DNA of 64,000 nucleotides, taken from NCBI GenBank assembly GCA_016647705.1, contig CM028339.1, forward strand, positions 22,494,803 to 22,558,802, given 5' to 3'. Shown piece by piece: positions 49,979 through 61,605 of this stretch. The first letter of the stretch is position 1. Each line of letters begins with the position of its first letter. The stretch is from Eucommia ulmoides. Its lineage: Eukaryota; Streptophyta; Magnoliopsida; Garryales; Eucommiaceae. Position numbers and translations under genes: made by a program. Below the pieces are notes generated by a model that searched no databases, was not told the origin of the DNA, and saw only the letters and a program-made list of their open reading frames with translations.

Positions 49979-52900
49979 TGATAAATGTGATATACCTACA
50001 TATTTCTAAACCGAATTAAGTTAGTTTTCGAGCATTTATATAGTATTTTATTACGTTTAAATTAATTTTCGTATTTTTTATATAAATCAGGTATGTGGGA
50101 CAAAAAGATAGGAAACTAGAGCGAAAACGATGAGATCAAACCAAAAGTGATTGAAGAACGGTGGAAAAAACAAGTTCGGAGGCAAAATTGTGAAACAAGC
50201 CCACCGCCGCAGCGTCCAGACCACCGCTGCGGCGGTGAAGATGCCGAGAAAAGAACAAATATTATTGATGGACCATCGCCTAGGCGAAAATCCAGCAGAG
50301 AAAACAAAAATAGACTACTGACAGCCCACCGCCTAGGCAAAAATCCAGTAGAATGTTCTTCCTAAGCCACCGTTGTCTTCATCGCCGCAGCGATCACCAA
50401 ATCGACCTACCTCCGCCTAGGCGGAGACCCTCTGCACAGCCTAGATATTTTTAGGATATTTATTTAGATAGTTTGGCTATAAATACCATCCCCTCTCCTC
50501 CTATCTTGAACCCCCCCGGCTATTTGGGCACCTTAAGCTATATTTAGGCTAGGGTTTAGGAGTTTTAAAGGTGGAGCTCACATCCCGAAATGGAGAAGAA
50601 AGGCGAATCGATCGTTGAGCGTTCTTAGCGGTTTATCTTCGGATGAGGCTAAGTTCTTCGATTGTTTTTCCTTATTTATTTAACTTAGGATATTGTGAGC
50701 ATGTTTAGCTCGTTATTTCATTGTAAATGCGGCTAAGGTCATATCTAAATATGGATTGTAGTAGGGATTAACACTAAATTTATAAATATATTGTTTGGAT
50801 GATTTCGGTGTTTCGTTTGTGATTGTTCTTCGTAGTTTGATTATATTTATCGTATTGTTTATTTATCATGCTTAGTTAGATAAATGGAGAATATGGGATT
50901 TTGATAAAGCCTGGATTCAAATTTGGGTAAACAAATGCCACGATTCTATAACCTGGTCGGGGTTTGAATCGTAGACAATCGATGACATTGGGGTAAGACT
51001 CATGCGACCTAGGGTCGTTAAGACGTTGAGGGGGACTTCTTCGTTGACACAAAGTTGTGTTATATTCCTCGCCTTACACTCGGGAGAGGTGGAGATGGAG
51101 TTTTAGAATGGATATTGTCGATAGGATAAATACAACGCACGATCTAATGACCCGGTCGGGAGTTGGATTGTGTGCAATCAATGATGCTAGGCGAGACTCA
51201 CATGACCTAATGTCGTTAAGACGTTGAGGGGGACTTTTTTGTTGACTCAAAGTCATGTATTCCTCCGTCTTACACTCGGGAGAGGTGGCAATGGAGTTTA
51301 CGTACCGAGATTGTCAAATAGGTCGAACACCGTAAATGTGAGTAAATCGAAATCAAACACGTATTTGTAAACACATTAATCCCTAGGCAATTCTTCACCC
51401 TTAAACATATTAGTATATTAGTGTAGTTAATTTATGATATATTAGTATTAGTTTAATTAATTAATTACATTTGTTTTTCACTTAGATAAAGTTAGGTTAC
51501 AACAAACGTGGTATTCGATAGTAACGACACCAATCTCTATGAATACGATAACGCGATCTTAATGATCACACTATACTAAAACTTAGACCTCGTATGCTTG
51601 CAAGTGTAAGTAGTGGCGTATGTCGCACCCCTACCAAGTTTTTGGCGCCGTTGCCAGGGATTGTTTTGATGTTATTGCCGGAGAAACGCGGTAACGGCCG
51701 AAGACTTAAGTTTTAGATAGGAGAAGCAAGTGTATCATATTTTTGGGATTGTGTTTTGTCGTTTATTGTCGATATTGTGTGTAAATGACTTAATTTTACT
51801 TTAGGCATTTCTTTTGTATATAATTTTTGTTTGTAGTTTTGTTTTTGTTTCCAATGCAAGGTACTTGCCGATGTTAGATCAATGGGTATTAATGCATCCA
51901 TTTTGACGGGATTCCAAGTCGTTTTATTTTGCGGGGCCACGCACATAATCCGGTGAGGCGTTTCATTGAAAGATTGAGTCATCCAAAGCAAAACCTCGCC
52001 AATCTTGAGGGCGTTTTGAAAATGTCGGGCCGAGGACATTAAACCACGCGCTTCTTGGGAGGCAACTCAAGGTCAAATAAGTTAAATCCATCGCATCCGA
52101 CTTGAATCGGAGGCGAGATCTTCTCGCCTCCTAGGTAAGTGTTCTAAACACCCTTCGTCAGCATGCCTTAAATTTCATATGTTGAGATTGATGATTGGGA
52201 TCGTTGAGAACATTATCCGTTTTAAGTTCGGACATGATGTGTAGTATGTTAGTTTATGTGTTACTATTTTCTCGTATTGCATGTGTGTTTAGGTTAGAAT
52301 GTGTTTATGTTTTTGTGTGTTGTTGTTATATGTTAAGTTTTGTGTTCATTTGGGCAGTTACCCGATAATGATAATTACCTTTGGTTGTTTTTGAGGTCAA
52401 GGGTAATATCCATGCATGCGTGATTCTGTGTGCTTAACTATGCGTTTTGGTCAAAATTATTGTAGATCTTAATTTGCATGAGCACATAGACTCAATGTAT
52501 TTATATTCAATTGATTTAAGGACGATTATCGATTAGCCAAACTCATGACACATTGAGGATTCTAGAACTTGATTGAGGGGAAGCTTGAGGCGAAATCCTA
52601 GGCAAGGTAGTTCCGGAGAGGTGATTTAGGCATTCGTTTTGTCACTTGAGCCTTTTTAAGTCTACCTTGTAATATGTTTATCCCTCGTTACCTTGTCGAA
52701 ATCTACATGCAAATTCAATTCTGAGCACATAAACTAAAACCTTAGCCAGTTGACCTTTTTCCAAACCTTAATCGCTGAATTTAAAGGTACATTAGAGTGA
52801 ATCAAATTAGCAATTTCAAATGCTACTTGATGTGAGCGGTTGGGTTTAGGGTAAACTTCTAATTGGTTTGGTATTTGAGTACTCACTTGTCGTTTTTCGT

Positions 52901-53036
52901 TTGCATTTCACACACCCCTTCAATTGTAACAATCAAATAAGTTTGGGGGGGTGTTCGTTGAAAAGAAAAGAAAAGAAAAAAGAATCAAATGTAAATGCGA
53001 TTTTAATTCCGTTTGTTTTTTACAAGTGATTATGTC
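49979..53036 (+). mobile_element. Athila-like fragment: LTR, primer site, 3' interior
   Basis: An LTR (about 49979-51636) starts TGATAAATGTGATATACC and ends CCCCTACCA, with a TATA box CTATAAATACC near 50478. At 51643-51660 TGGCGCCGTTGCCAGGGA is a tRNA-Asp type primer-binding site, the Athila standard. The interior is only 1.4 kb and non-coding: CTTCTTGGGAGGCAACTCAA near 52050 and AAGTTTGGGGGGGTG near 52950 are phrases from the 3' non-coding part of such elements, so gag and pol are absent. No 3' LTR is seen. The left boundary is approximate. Confidence 0.7.
51643..51660 (+). other. tRNA-Asp type primer-binding site
   Basis: TGGCGCCGTTGCCAGGGA, 6 bp after the LTR end CTACCA. It matches the form known from Athila and Calypso elements (TGGCGCCGTTGCCGGGGA) at 17 of 18 bases. 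Confidence 0.85.
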
Positions 53037-53179
53037 GATTTTAAATTTTTACATTTAATTCTTGAAAATGAAAATCCTTGGGGTGAAATTACAATTCTAG
53101 AAACTTTTAAAAATGGAAAGTGACTAAGAAAAAGATGTTAAGGAATTAGGGAGAGAAAAGAGTAATTTAACTAAAGATA

Positions 53180-53184
<5 letters not shown>

Positions 53185-53272
<88 letters not shown>
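53185..53272. repeat. (TA)44 microsatellite
   Basis: An unbroken TA repeat of about 88 bp in the right-hand part of the split LTR. The corresponding place in the left-hand part (near 49565) lacks it and about 100 bp next to it. Confidence 0.95.
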
Positions 53273-53276
<4 letters not shown>

Positions 53277-54559
53277 TATGTTCATGCATGTTATGATCAC
53301 AAATTGTGAGAGGAATGAACAATCTAGAAAACCTAGAGAGAGAGAGAGAGAGAGAACCAAAGGAATGAGGTCTCGGAGGTTCGTGATCGCTGGAGATGGT
53401 GGGTTCATCAGCGTGAGGATGTGTTTCGGTGTTGATCGTTGCTTGGTTCGGCGAAATATGGGTGTGACCGTCTATTTGTCTCGTTCAACGGCAAGGGTGT
53501 GTGAAGAGGTGTGTATGTGCTCTATTTTTTTTTATTTTTTTTTTGGGGATGTATCAAGTGTGTGTGGTTGTGAAGGTGTTGATTTTGGTGTGTTGATCAG
53601 GCTTAAGATGGGTGTTGTTGGTAGAATGGGTTGCTGTGTGGGTGAGGTTGATCATTGAAGTAGGGTGGTGAAAGAGTTGTCGGAGATAGTGAAGAAAATA
53701 AGAAAGAGAAACAGCTGGTTTCATCACAAAGGGAAGCAGAACGAGGAAGATGGTTGTTCACCTAGGCAGATAGGTGCTCACCTCGGTAGAGAATGGTTAG
53801 TGTGCAAAAACAGATAAAAAAAAGTGCGTTCGCCTAGGCAAACGACCTAAGGCCTAGGCGGTGGAGCGTCAGTGAGTAAACTAGAGAAGGGAAAAAGCGT
53901 GTTTGCCACGGCGGTGGATCTCTCGCCGAGGCGGACGGAGCAGGAGCATAAACTATGAAATTTTAAAGGAAATCGACAACCATTTCAGAACGGGTAACGT
54001 TTCTCGTTAAATTCTATGATTTGTTAAATTAAATTACTAGCCTTAAAATATCGAAATGGCAATAATAATTATTGAGACCGTTCACATGAATAAAGTTTAT
54101 ATAGTAAACTTTAACGGAGCAATATTAATCGAATAATAATTTTTCCTAATAAAATGTGGGAAATTGGAAAATTACGGAACGTAGGGCTTGCATTGCATGA
54201 TTAGGTTATTTATACACAAAATATTAATTTAGGCCATGTCACTAATAGGTTCACAAGTATCAGAGTGACGGTAGAGTATAGTCAGTAAAAGCTTTTCGGA
54301 ACGGATCACCAGGTGAGTGTACTGTCTTCTAGTAAATTACAAAAATCTATTTTTTTTTTTTGTGTGTATATGATGAAAAATTTGTTTAATTAAAATGGAC
54401 AAAATTTGCAACTGATATGGATCAAGCGGTTTTGGGTATTTGTGGTAAAATGATTTTTGGAACAAGTTGGTTTTAAAGGTGTTGGAAGAATTTTTAGACC
54501 GAGTCGTTTGTTTTGAGGTAGAAATTTGATGTTTGGTCCTACTAGACCATGGTATTTAT

Positions 54560-54660
54560 CTGCTTGGCGTAGTCCGGCAGAGTGGCGATTATCTGTTTCC
54601 CATAGTCCGACAGAGTGACAATTATCTACTTATCATAGTCTGACAGAGTATTGTGACCCG
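54560..54660 (-). repeat. Tandem CATAGTCCGACAGAGT units in the third LTR
   Basis: Three to four units of about 33-40 bp with AGTCCGGCAGAGTGGCGATT or AGTCCGACAGAGTGACAATT, and TATCTG or TATCTAC spacers. In LTR orientation they follow the conserved CGATTGGGAGTTACAA box, as do the arrays at 37430 and 44478. Confidence 0.7.
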
Positions 54661-55385
54661 TTAGGAAAGCAAATCTTACGAGTGGTACGGTACCATTGTA
54701 ACTCCCAATCGTGAGACTAAACGATTATGTGGTTAGTCGGAGGGTGTGTGGTGTTTTGTCGTATATGGTGAATGATGTGTCCGTGTATATATTTATATAT
54801 TAGTGTATTTGTCGTTTTAGTTGTTTTACACCATTTGGTGGGATATAGTATTCTGGTGAATTTTCACTGCTTGAGTAGAATGTGATGTGTATATATATAT
54901 ATATATATATATATGAGTTGGTTTCTGTGGTAACAGAAAAAGAGAGTTTTCCTTGTGGTATGTGATTTTTATATTATTGTTCGATATGTGGTATTTATAT
55001 GTTTTTATACTTGATTTATACTAAAAATATTTTTATTACAAAGACAGTATACCGATAAAAATTTTGTTTTCAAGTGCTGCAATTAGGAGTTGGTCCCCTA
55101 CTGACGCTAGGTAGAGTCAAGCGATGGTGAGGTGTGGAAGTATTTTGGGAGGAGCTGTCTGAGACGAACCTGTGAGAGGTTTCTTGTTGTTATTTTTTAA
55201 TATTATTATAATTCAGAGACAGGTGTATCCTCAATTAGAGAAGATGTATATGACTTGATTTTTGTGGTTGTATATTTATGTATGCTCTTGTCGTTTTTCT
55301 AGTTGGTTTGACTTTCAGGTGATGCCATGTCAACATCACACCAGGCCTAGGGCGATGGGTGTGCGGGGTGGGGTGTGACAGGTTG

Positions 55386-56540
55386 GGGCAACATTAGTAA
55401 TTTACCCAGCAATAAATAAACACTTGTGGATATAATTTGTGCTCGCATGTCTAAGGTCGTCTCAGGTAGAACAAAATACAACTCCCAATAACAATGTGGA
55501 CACCTACTCAATAAACACTATTATGGGACATTGAATTCGGAGAATAAGGTATCGTGAAGATCTGTGGAAGTAGCAACAAATTTCAAAACTTGCTTCCAAG
55601 AATCAAAAGGTTGAAGAATCAAATACAACTGTAACGTAAGCCTATTTAAAAATGACTTATTGCAATATAAACAAATAAAAAGATTCCTAGTTGATTTCAC
55701 TAAACAAGAAAATTCTTATAGAAACTTGAACCATACCCAAATCCATCACACTTTATTGGAAACTTGGAAATTATTACAAAATCAAAGCACTAAATATAAA
55801 ATGAAAAATATAAAAAATTAAGACCTAAATCTGATAGTTGCATTAATTATGCAAAATAGATGATCAAAATAAGAAAGAAAACTATGTCTTTGAAAAATTA
55901 AACATCCCAAACACTTGCCAAGAGATAAACAAAAGCAATAAAGGTTGGCCTGGTTAAGTTGTTCGTATAAATCTCTCTGAGCGAAATTCAAGAATTTGCA
56001 ATTGGGAACAAAACATAAACATTATTGGACAAAACTCCTTATAATATACTATCGCGAATTCAAAATAGAACAATAATTCAATTGAATTTCATAACAGTAA
56101 ATTCAATCGTAACAAAACAATATCAGTAATTCTCAGACCATTATAAATCATTTAAACACCGAACAAATACTATTAGAAATCAAGAGATACTGATGAGCTC
56201 TTAAACTGATGGCAAATTCTAGGGTTAGAAACCAAGTATACCAAACAAATATGATTGAGTCTATGGGGTTGACCTTATATGCAAGCCTCTTACATGCTTT
56301 CTCATTCCAAGCAAATAAGTAACATTTCAGTTATTAACATTTTGGTTAAAATAAAAGTTAACAAGACATACATATTCTTAACCGCATCTATGACTTCCCT
56401 TATCAATTCCAGAGGCCCTTATCAATTCCAGATGGTAGAAAAAGTAAAATAAATTAGGAGAGTAAAAAGTAATGGGAGCATATTATCTGCTTATATAGTG
56501 AACAACTTAGTGGCATTGCTTTCGACACTAGAAACATGTG
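55386..56540. other. Spacer, nothing recognised
   Basis: A-rich DNA, probably remains of another insert. No domain is seen. Near the end AGAAACATGTGTCT (56530) is an extra partial unit of the inverted repeat that follows. Confidence 0.4.
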
Positions 56541-56796
56541 TCTCGGGCCCAGCGACCTTGCTTTCAATACTGGAAACATGTGTCTTTGGTCACCTGATTA
56601 AAGAACCAAAAATTGTCACGTCCGACCGCCGGTCTACTCTGATCTCGAGACTATAGGCTCTATTTTTAGGGAATGATTACCCACACTCTCGAAATCAGCA
56701 CTGACCAACGGTCGGGTGTGACAATTTTACGTTCTCTACTCAAGTGACCAAAAACACATGTTTTCGATGTCAAAAGCAAGTTCACTTGGCCCGAGA
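56541..56796. repeat. Long inverted repeat, ~110 bp arms
   Basis: The left arm 56541-56650 and right arm 56686-56796 are reverse complements at roughly 80-85%, around a loop of about 35 bp. Matching blocks include TCTCGGGCC with GGCCCGAGA, AAACATGTGT with ACACATGTTT, TTTGGTCAC with GTGACCAAAA, and AATTGTCACGTCCGACCG with CGGTCGGGTGTGACAATT. RNA from it would form a strong hairpin. Confidence 0.8.
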
Positions 56797-57330
56797 ATGC
56801 CCATACGGTCCCAACTGAACTCAACAAAGAGATGCCGCGTGGTATCGCAACCTTTCTCAGTGTCGACGGTTTGTAGTGAGCGTCCCGTGTATCATGATGC
56901 CACCAACCGTTGTTGTTACTCAACCTTGTTAGCCTAAGTTGTTTCAATCATAGGATCCCCGGAGAAATATGATTTTTGACGATAACATACACATTTGACG
57001 TTTTAAATGAACTAACAATAATTTTGAGTATAGAATATCTGAATATCACCGAAACATATTATGAAAGCGAAATCAAGTCAAAAAGGTATGATTTACATTA
57101 AATCAATTTTTCATTTCGATAATACTCACGGGAAATTGAACTCAGAACTCTATGGGATGCGCATACACACACACCCCGTATATGTTCGTAATTGTGATAT
57201 ATTAATCTTAACATGTCCAATATGTTTATATATCACAATGTGAAGTGTGAGTTTGATCATTACACGCTATGTCGAAAAAAACACATATTGATTATAATTA
57301 TGCAAAATAGGAAATTTATGTTCTTAACAA
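56797..57330. other. Spacer, nothing recognised
   Basis: AT-rich. The minus-strand open stretch 56947-56666 runs into the hairpin and has no family motif. Confidence 0.4.
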
Positions 57331-57339
57331 GATCATGAG

Positions 57340-59182
57340 GTACATTGAGTTTTTGGATCATCTAAACATCATGATAATAATTGTTACATACTTTATAAAG
57401 TGGTTAGAATGATAAACGGTCATAATCCGAGACCAAAATCCCAAAACAGACAAAAACAAGATGTCACAGGAATTGCAGCATAAGTAGTTGACTACTTCTG
57501 GTCAGTATCGTTTATCTTTTCTGCTATGTTTTTAACTTTGCATTTTGGCGTCGTATGCTTGTTCTAATTATTGTATGATGATTCCTATGCTTAATAATGA
57601 TTATATAATAAGTTATCATCATTCAATTTGATCCAAACCATGTTGAATTGAAAAGAATTTGATCAAAATAATTTGAACTATTTGAGAAGTCAATATACAA
57701 AATTTTGTCATGAACTCAAATTTGGATTTGCAAATCATATTTTGTTCGAAATGTTCAAATCATGTTATGAGATGTTAGTTTAACATGTCTACATGATATA
57801 TACATAATCAATTGATATGTTTATCATTACATCTATAATTAATTGACAAATTGGCTCAAAGGATATGAAAATTCTATTTTCATCATACTAAATGAATTCT
57901 AAGTATTCAAATGCTTAAAATGCTTGTATGTGTTTAATTGGATTGTATACATGTATAATATGTTTTATATATATTGTATACACATGCTCAAATATATAAT
58001 CATGTATGAATACAAGTATTAGATTTGAATTTATCAAGATAATCAAGTGGGAATACAAAAGATATTATTTTGACTTAGTGATAAGATAGCTCATTAAATG
58101 TTAACCCATACCTTATCTGCCACAATGTGTATAATATCTAATCTTAAATAACTTACTGCATATTTTAAAAAATTGAGGAGTCTTACTTTTAATAATTCCA
58201 ATCCAACTTTGAATATCTCTATCATGATTTGTCTACATTCATTATTACCAACCATACTCAATTGTATTCATTGAATATGTAGCTGTAATTTTTCACTACC
58301 TCAAATACATGAATTAACTATAGGTCCTTTGCATTTAATTATACTATCTAGCATTAATGAGGTTGGAAAAAGGAGATGGAATCTTGACAAATCTGCAGAG
58401 ATAATGGAGAAGAGCCTTGCATTTTGAATCTTGACATTTGAAAAGGAAGCCCCAACGGTCATATGTTCTTTACACTCTTCAATTGAGATTTTCTCTACTC
58501 ATTTGCTACATCTATAAAATGAGGGAGATAGCTGGAAGTTCACCAACCCTTAACTCACGAAGTATCAATCACTCTACTTGAGTTACAAAGATCAAAGAGA
58601 TACTACCAAAGGCTTCCAAGCTAAAATCTGTCCAAAAACACTTCTATTCATTCTTAATTCATATTTCTTGAGTGTTTGTTCTATTTATTTCACACACATA
58701 GATTCTTGAGTTCTATATTTTGTGAGTGTCAAAGCTCCATTTTATGAGACGTTGAGTATATTCATTGTAAATCTTGAGTAAGGATTTTACTCAAAAGGAG
58801 AGATTTGTGAGTGGAATATATTCACTCTAGATTGTAAAGTCTTGAGATATGAACTTCTCAAGTGGCAACTTTGAACGGTTTGGTCTTTGCCCATAAGAAG
58901 ATCAAGAATAGTGAAATCCTCGAAGGAGCTTAGTGGAGTGGAATAGGCAAATGGTGTTTACCAAACCACTATAGAATACAGGTGTCAATTTCTCTAACTC
59001 TACTCTTTACATTTCCGCACTTATTTGTGTTTGTGATTATTGCTCTTATTTGAATATCCGTTGTTCACTTGACACAAGTCACATAAACAGTTAGTTTAGA
59101 GTGAGTAGATTTAATTAAACGTAAAATTTTCCAAAAACCAATTCATCCCCCCCCCCCTTCTTGGGTAATTCTTGGGCCATCA
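57340..59182 (+). mobile_element. Copia-type LTR (fossil), left end approximate
   Basis: It has a TATA box (TCTATAAAATGAGG) at 58511, a leader rich in GAGTGT and CTTGAG phrases, CCGCACTTATTTGTGTTTG near 59018, and an end CCAATTCATCCCCCCC, then TTGGGTAATTCTTGGGCCAT, near 59182. This CCAATTCAYC end box is shared with the minus-strand LTRs at 35877 and 63022. No primer site follows, so it is probably a solo or truncated LTR. It abuts the Ulp1 gene's last exon by less than 100 bp. Confidence 0.55.
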
Positions 59183-59266
59183 AACCTTTGTGATAGCGAA
59201 AATTAGTTCATATTGAAGCGGGTGCCACATTACCGTTGCAACTGGCGTTTGATCGATCTGTCCAAT

Positions 59267-61605
59267 TTATACAGTACTTGCTCCAGGGCGTGATTCCCCG
59301 TCAGACATTATCAGATCCAATGCAATTTGAACCCTGGATGAAGTGGATTCGAACAGAAACAGAAATAAATTGACAAACTGTTTGGTGACATATTCAATTT
59401 TTGTCTAAAGAAGAACAAAAAGGACAAATGATGTTAGAGGAGAAAAAGTATGCAGCATGCCTACCTTAAACTCCATTCTATAATATAGTACATTGGCTTG
59501 CATCAATTTGATTACGTACACTCCACAATCAAATTTGAAACAAATGTCAAAGGAAGAAAAAAAATATATAGGAAACTTGGGAATAGTAATTTATTAGTGA
59601 ATTGTGCAATAATTATGTGTTTGGTTGCTGGGGTGCCCAATCCACAAGTTCTATAGGGAAACTCCCTATTTTGATGTCGTATTTGTCCGCATCGAAAAAA
59701 TCTACACACATCTCATGGAGGTATATAACTTACATATATGTATGACGCGACAAGCATCAACATATTTGAACAACGTACTACGTTGAAACTAAATGTGATG
59801 AGAAGGTTATTTACCAACAAATCAAGTACTTTTGAGTTCAAATATTTGTGAGTTTTTAAGCATTTTTGCTAGTTTGATATATTTTGTGTTGTTTTGTAGG
59901 AATTACAAATAATTGAGAGAAAAGGCAAAAATGTGGTAAAAAGAGGTGAATTGGGTTGTAACGATTCGACAATAGTGCAGGTGCAGTAATTTCAAGATCT
60001 ATTTTTACCACATTTCAATTCGATTTTTGAAAAACTCAAATCATGGAAGTTGTATATCTCTTTATTATCTTTCCATAGCCTTTTTAATCACCTGAATCGG
60101 AGTTTGGACGAGAATGCTATGACCAAAATATGATCAAGTGTCGGAACTACCCAAAGCGCACTGTAGCGCCTTCTGCATCGTCTTTAACCCGAAAACCCCT
60201 ACTTTGAGCCCTATTTATACCCCTTTATGCCTAAAACCATGGGGGTAGCGAGATTTGGGGAGGAAACTAACATTAGAGGGTAGATTTTGGAGAGAAAACA
60301 CTCCATGATGTGGTGATTTGAGGCGAAATTGAGAAAAAAAAACACCATTTGAGGTACTTGGAGTTGAAGATTTGAAGCTCATAACCACAATAAGAGTTTT
60401 CTCTTTCTTTCTCTCACCCTAATCTTTATTGAATTTTATATTTGTGATATTGTGTTGAACATGTTTACATTTATGAATTTCTTGAAAATATAGTTATGGA
60501 TTCCGTTATATTGTATTAAAATTCATATCTAGGGCTTGATGTAATCTCGTTTGAACCATGTTTAGAATATTTTGTTAATTATTAGTTTTAATTCAATTTT
60601 ATGTCTCTCTATATTTAATGCGTTTGATTCATGTGGCCAACGAGTTAGATGATTTTAAGTTGTGAATTTTTACTCGAGAGAGATTGAGTTCGTGACCAGA
60701 ATTGAGAATGCATAATTTAGGTTGTTGTGAGTTCAGGAGGAAATCAACACCTAGGTATGCGAGTTGGGAATTTAGAATTTATCAACTAGAATATCTATTC
60801 AATTGTGTTTGCCTTATTAATGCTTCCAATTTATGCTTCTATATGATATTTTGGTTGATTTGAGAACTTGGAATTTGACACTCGGGAGAGATAATTTCAG
60901 GTTCGAACTTAGGTTAAACACAATATAAGTTTTAATAGATCGGGAGATTATTAAAGCTTAGCTTGGGTAATCTATAAGGTCAGGGCGTAACGAATATTTT
61001 TACCTAAATACTAGATAGGGATATCAGTATTGAAATATTTATATATTCTCTCACTTGACACTCGGGAGAGGTAATAAGGGAGCACGAGTGACCTTGATTA
61101 CTGAATGAATAAAATTAACTAATAATTGCTTAATAGAATGACATGAGAATAACGAGATGAGATCATGCCCCTAGAATATTTGTGCATAGGAAGTCCATAT
61201 TTTATTTTGTTTTTACTTTTATATTAGTTTTTATTTTATTATTTTTATAAACATAAAATTTGGTCGTTTAGATAAAGTTGGGTTACGATAATAGGGGTAC
61301 TCAACGATGATCTAAATCAATCCCTATGGATACGACACTCTACTCACTCCATACTGTTAAAATTTGACTTGTACACTTGTGGTGCGTAGCAAAATAAATC
61401 GCTACCAAAAAGCACAAATTTAGACCGTGTCAGTTTCTTACCAAGCGTCTGGCCCTCTCTTTGTGGACACTGGATGTTCTTTGGCATACTACCGAATCAA
61501 GAATTAAGACCTTCAATTCAAGAACATTCACGATCACCAGATACCAGTGTGTTTGGTCCACATTGAAAGGGAAATATATATGAGAAGCAGTAGTGTTCAT
61601 ATCAT
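59267..61605 (-). pseudogene. Ulp1/SENP-type (C48) cysteine protease, catalytic part
   Basis: Read on the minus strand it encodes the catalytic core of a Ulp1-like protease, the family that removes SUMO or SUMO-like modifiers. Exon A (61605-61442) reads FNVDQTHWYLVIVN, with the catalytic His at 61549-61547, then LILDS with the Asp at 61498-61496. It ends TTG/GTAAGA. Exon B (59711-59618) reads IELVDWAPQQPNT, with the oxyanion Gln. Exon C (59530-59465) reads DCGVYVIKLMQ, with the Cys at 59527-59525, and ends AAG/GTAGGC. Exon D (59404-59267) follows the acceptor TTCTTCTTTAG and ends SSRVQIALDLIMSDGES and TAA. Residue order and the last exon match the family. B and C are separated by 87 bp with no GT-AG pair, and exon A's acceptor is not clear, so I call it a pseudogene. 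It could be a host gene or one carried by a Mutator-like element. Confidence 0.78.
59784..61407 (+). mobile_element. Athila-like solo LTR inside a Ulp1 intron
   Basis: It starts TGAAACTAAATGTGATG and ends AATCGCTACCA, parallel to the LTR at 49979-51636. Shared parts include AAAGTTGGGTTACGATAATA near 61275, TCAATCCCTATGGATACGAC near 61317, and a TATA-like TATTTATACCCC near 60212. No primer site or interior follows, so it is a solo LTR or end fragment. No clean 5 bp duplication is seen. It lies between exons A and B of the Ulp1 gene, whose intron would be only about 106 bp without it. Confidence 0.7.

Larger units (their letters stand above)
49307..55380 (-). mobile_element. Third copy of the long LTR family, split by an insert
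   Basis: Read on the minus strand it starts TGTCACACCCC (at 55380) and ends GGGGTCTTACA (at 49307). Flanks are GATTG (49302-49306) and GGTTG (55381-55385), four of five bases alike. Two LTR parts, 49307-49978 and 53037-55380, surround an Athila-like fragment. The parts overlap in content: 49405-49976 and 53040-53760 are direct copies of the same LTR stretch. The box TTGTAACTCCCAATCGTGAG lies at 54698-54717. It has no coding domain. Confidence 0.72.

Noticed and set aside
53278-53658. 126-codon frame near the (TA)n tract
   Set aside because: The same sequence occurs at 49645-49872 in the other LTR part; it is LTR DNA with GA-rich and GT-rich repeats, not a gene.
59214-59360. Plus-strand frame reading LPLQLAFDRSVQFIQYLL and beyond
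   Set aside because: It overlaps the minus-strand last exon of the Ulp1 gene, which has family similarity, a splice acceptor and a stop; the plus frame has none.
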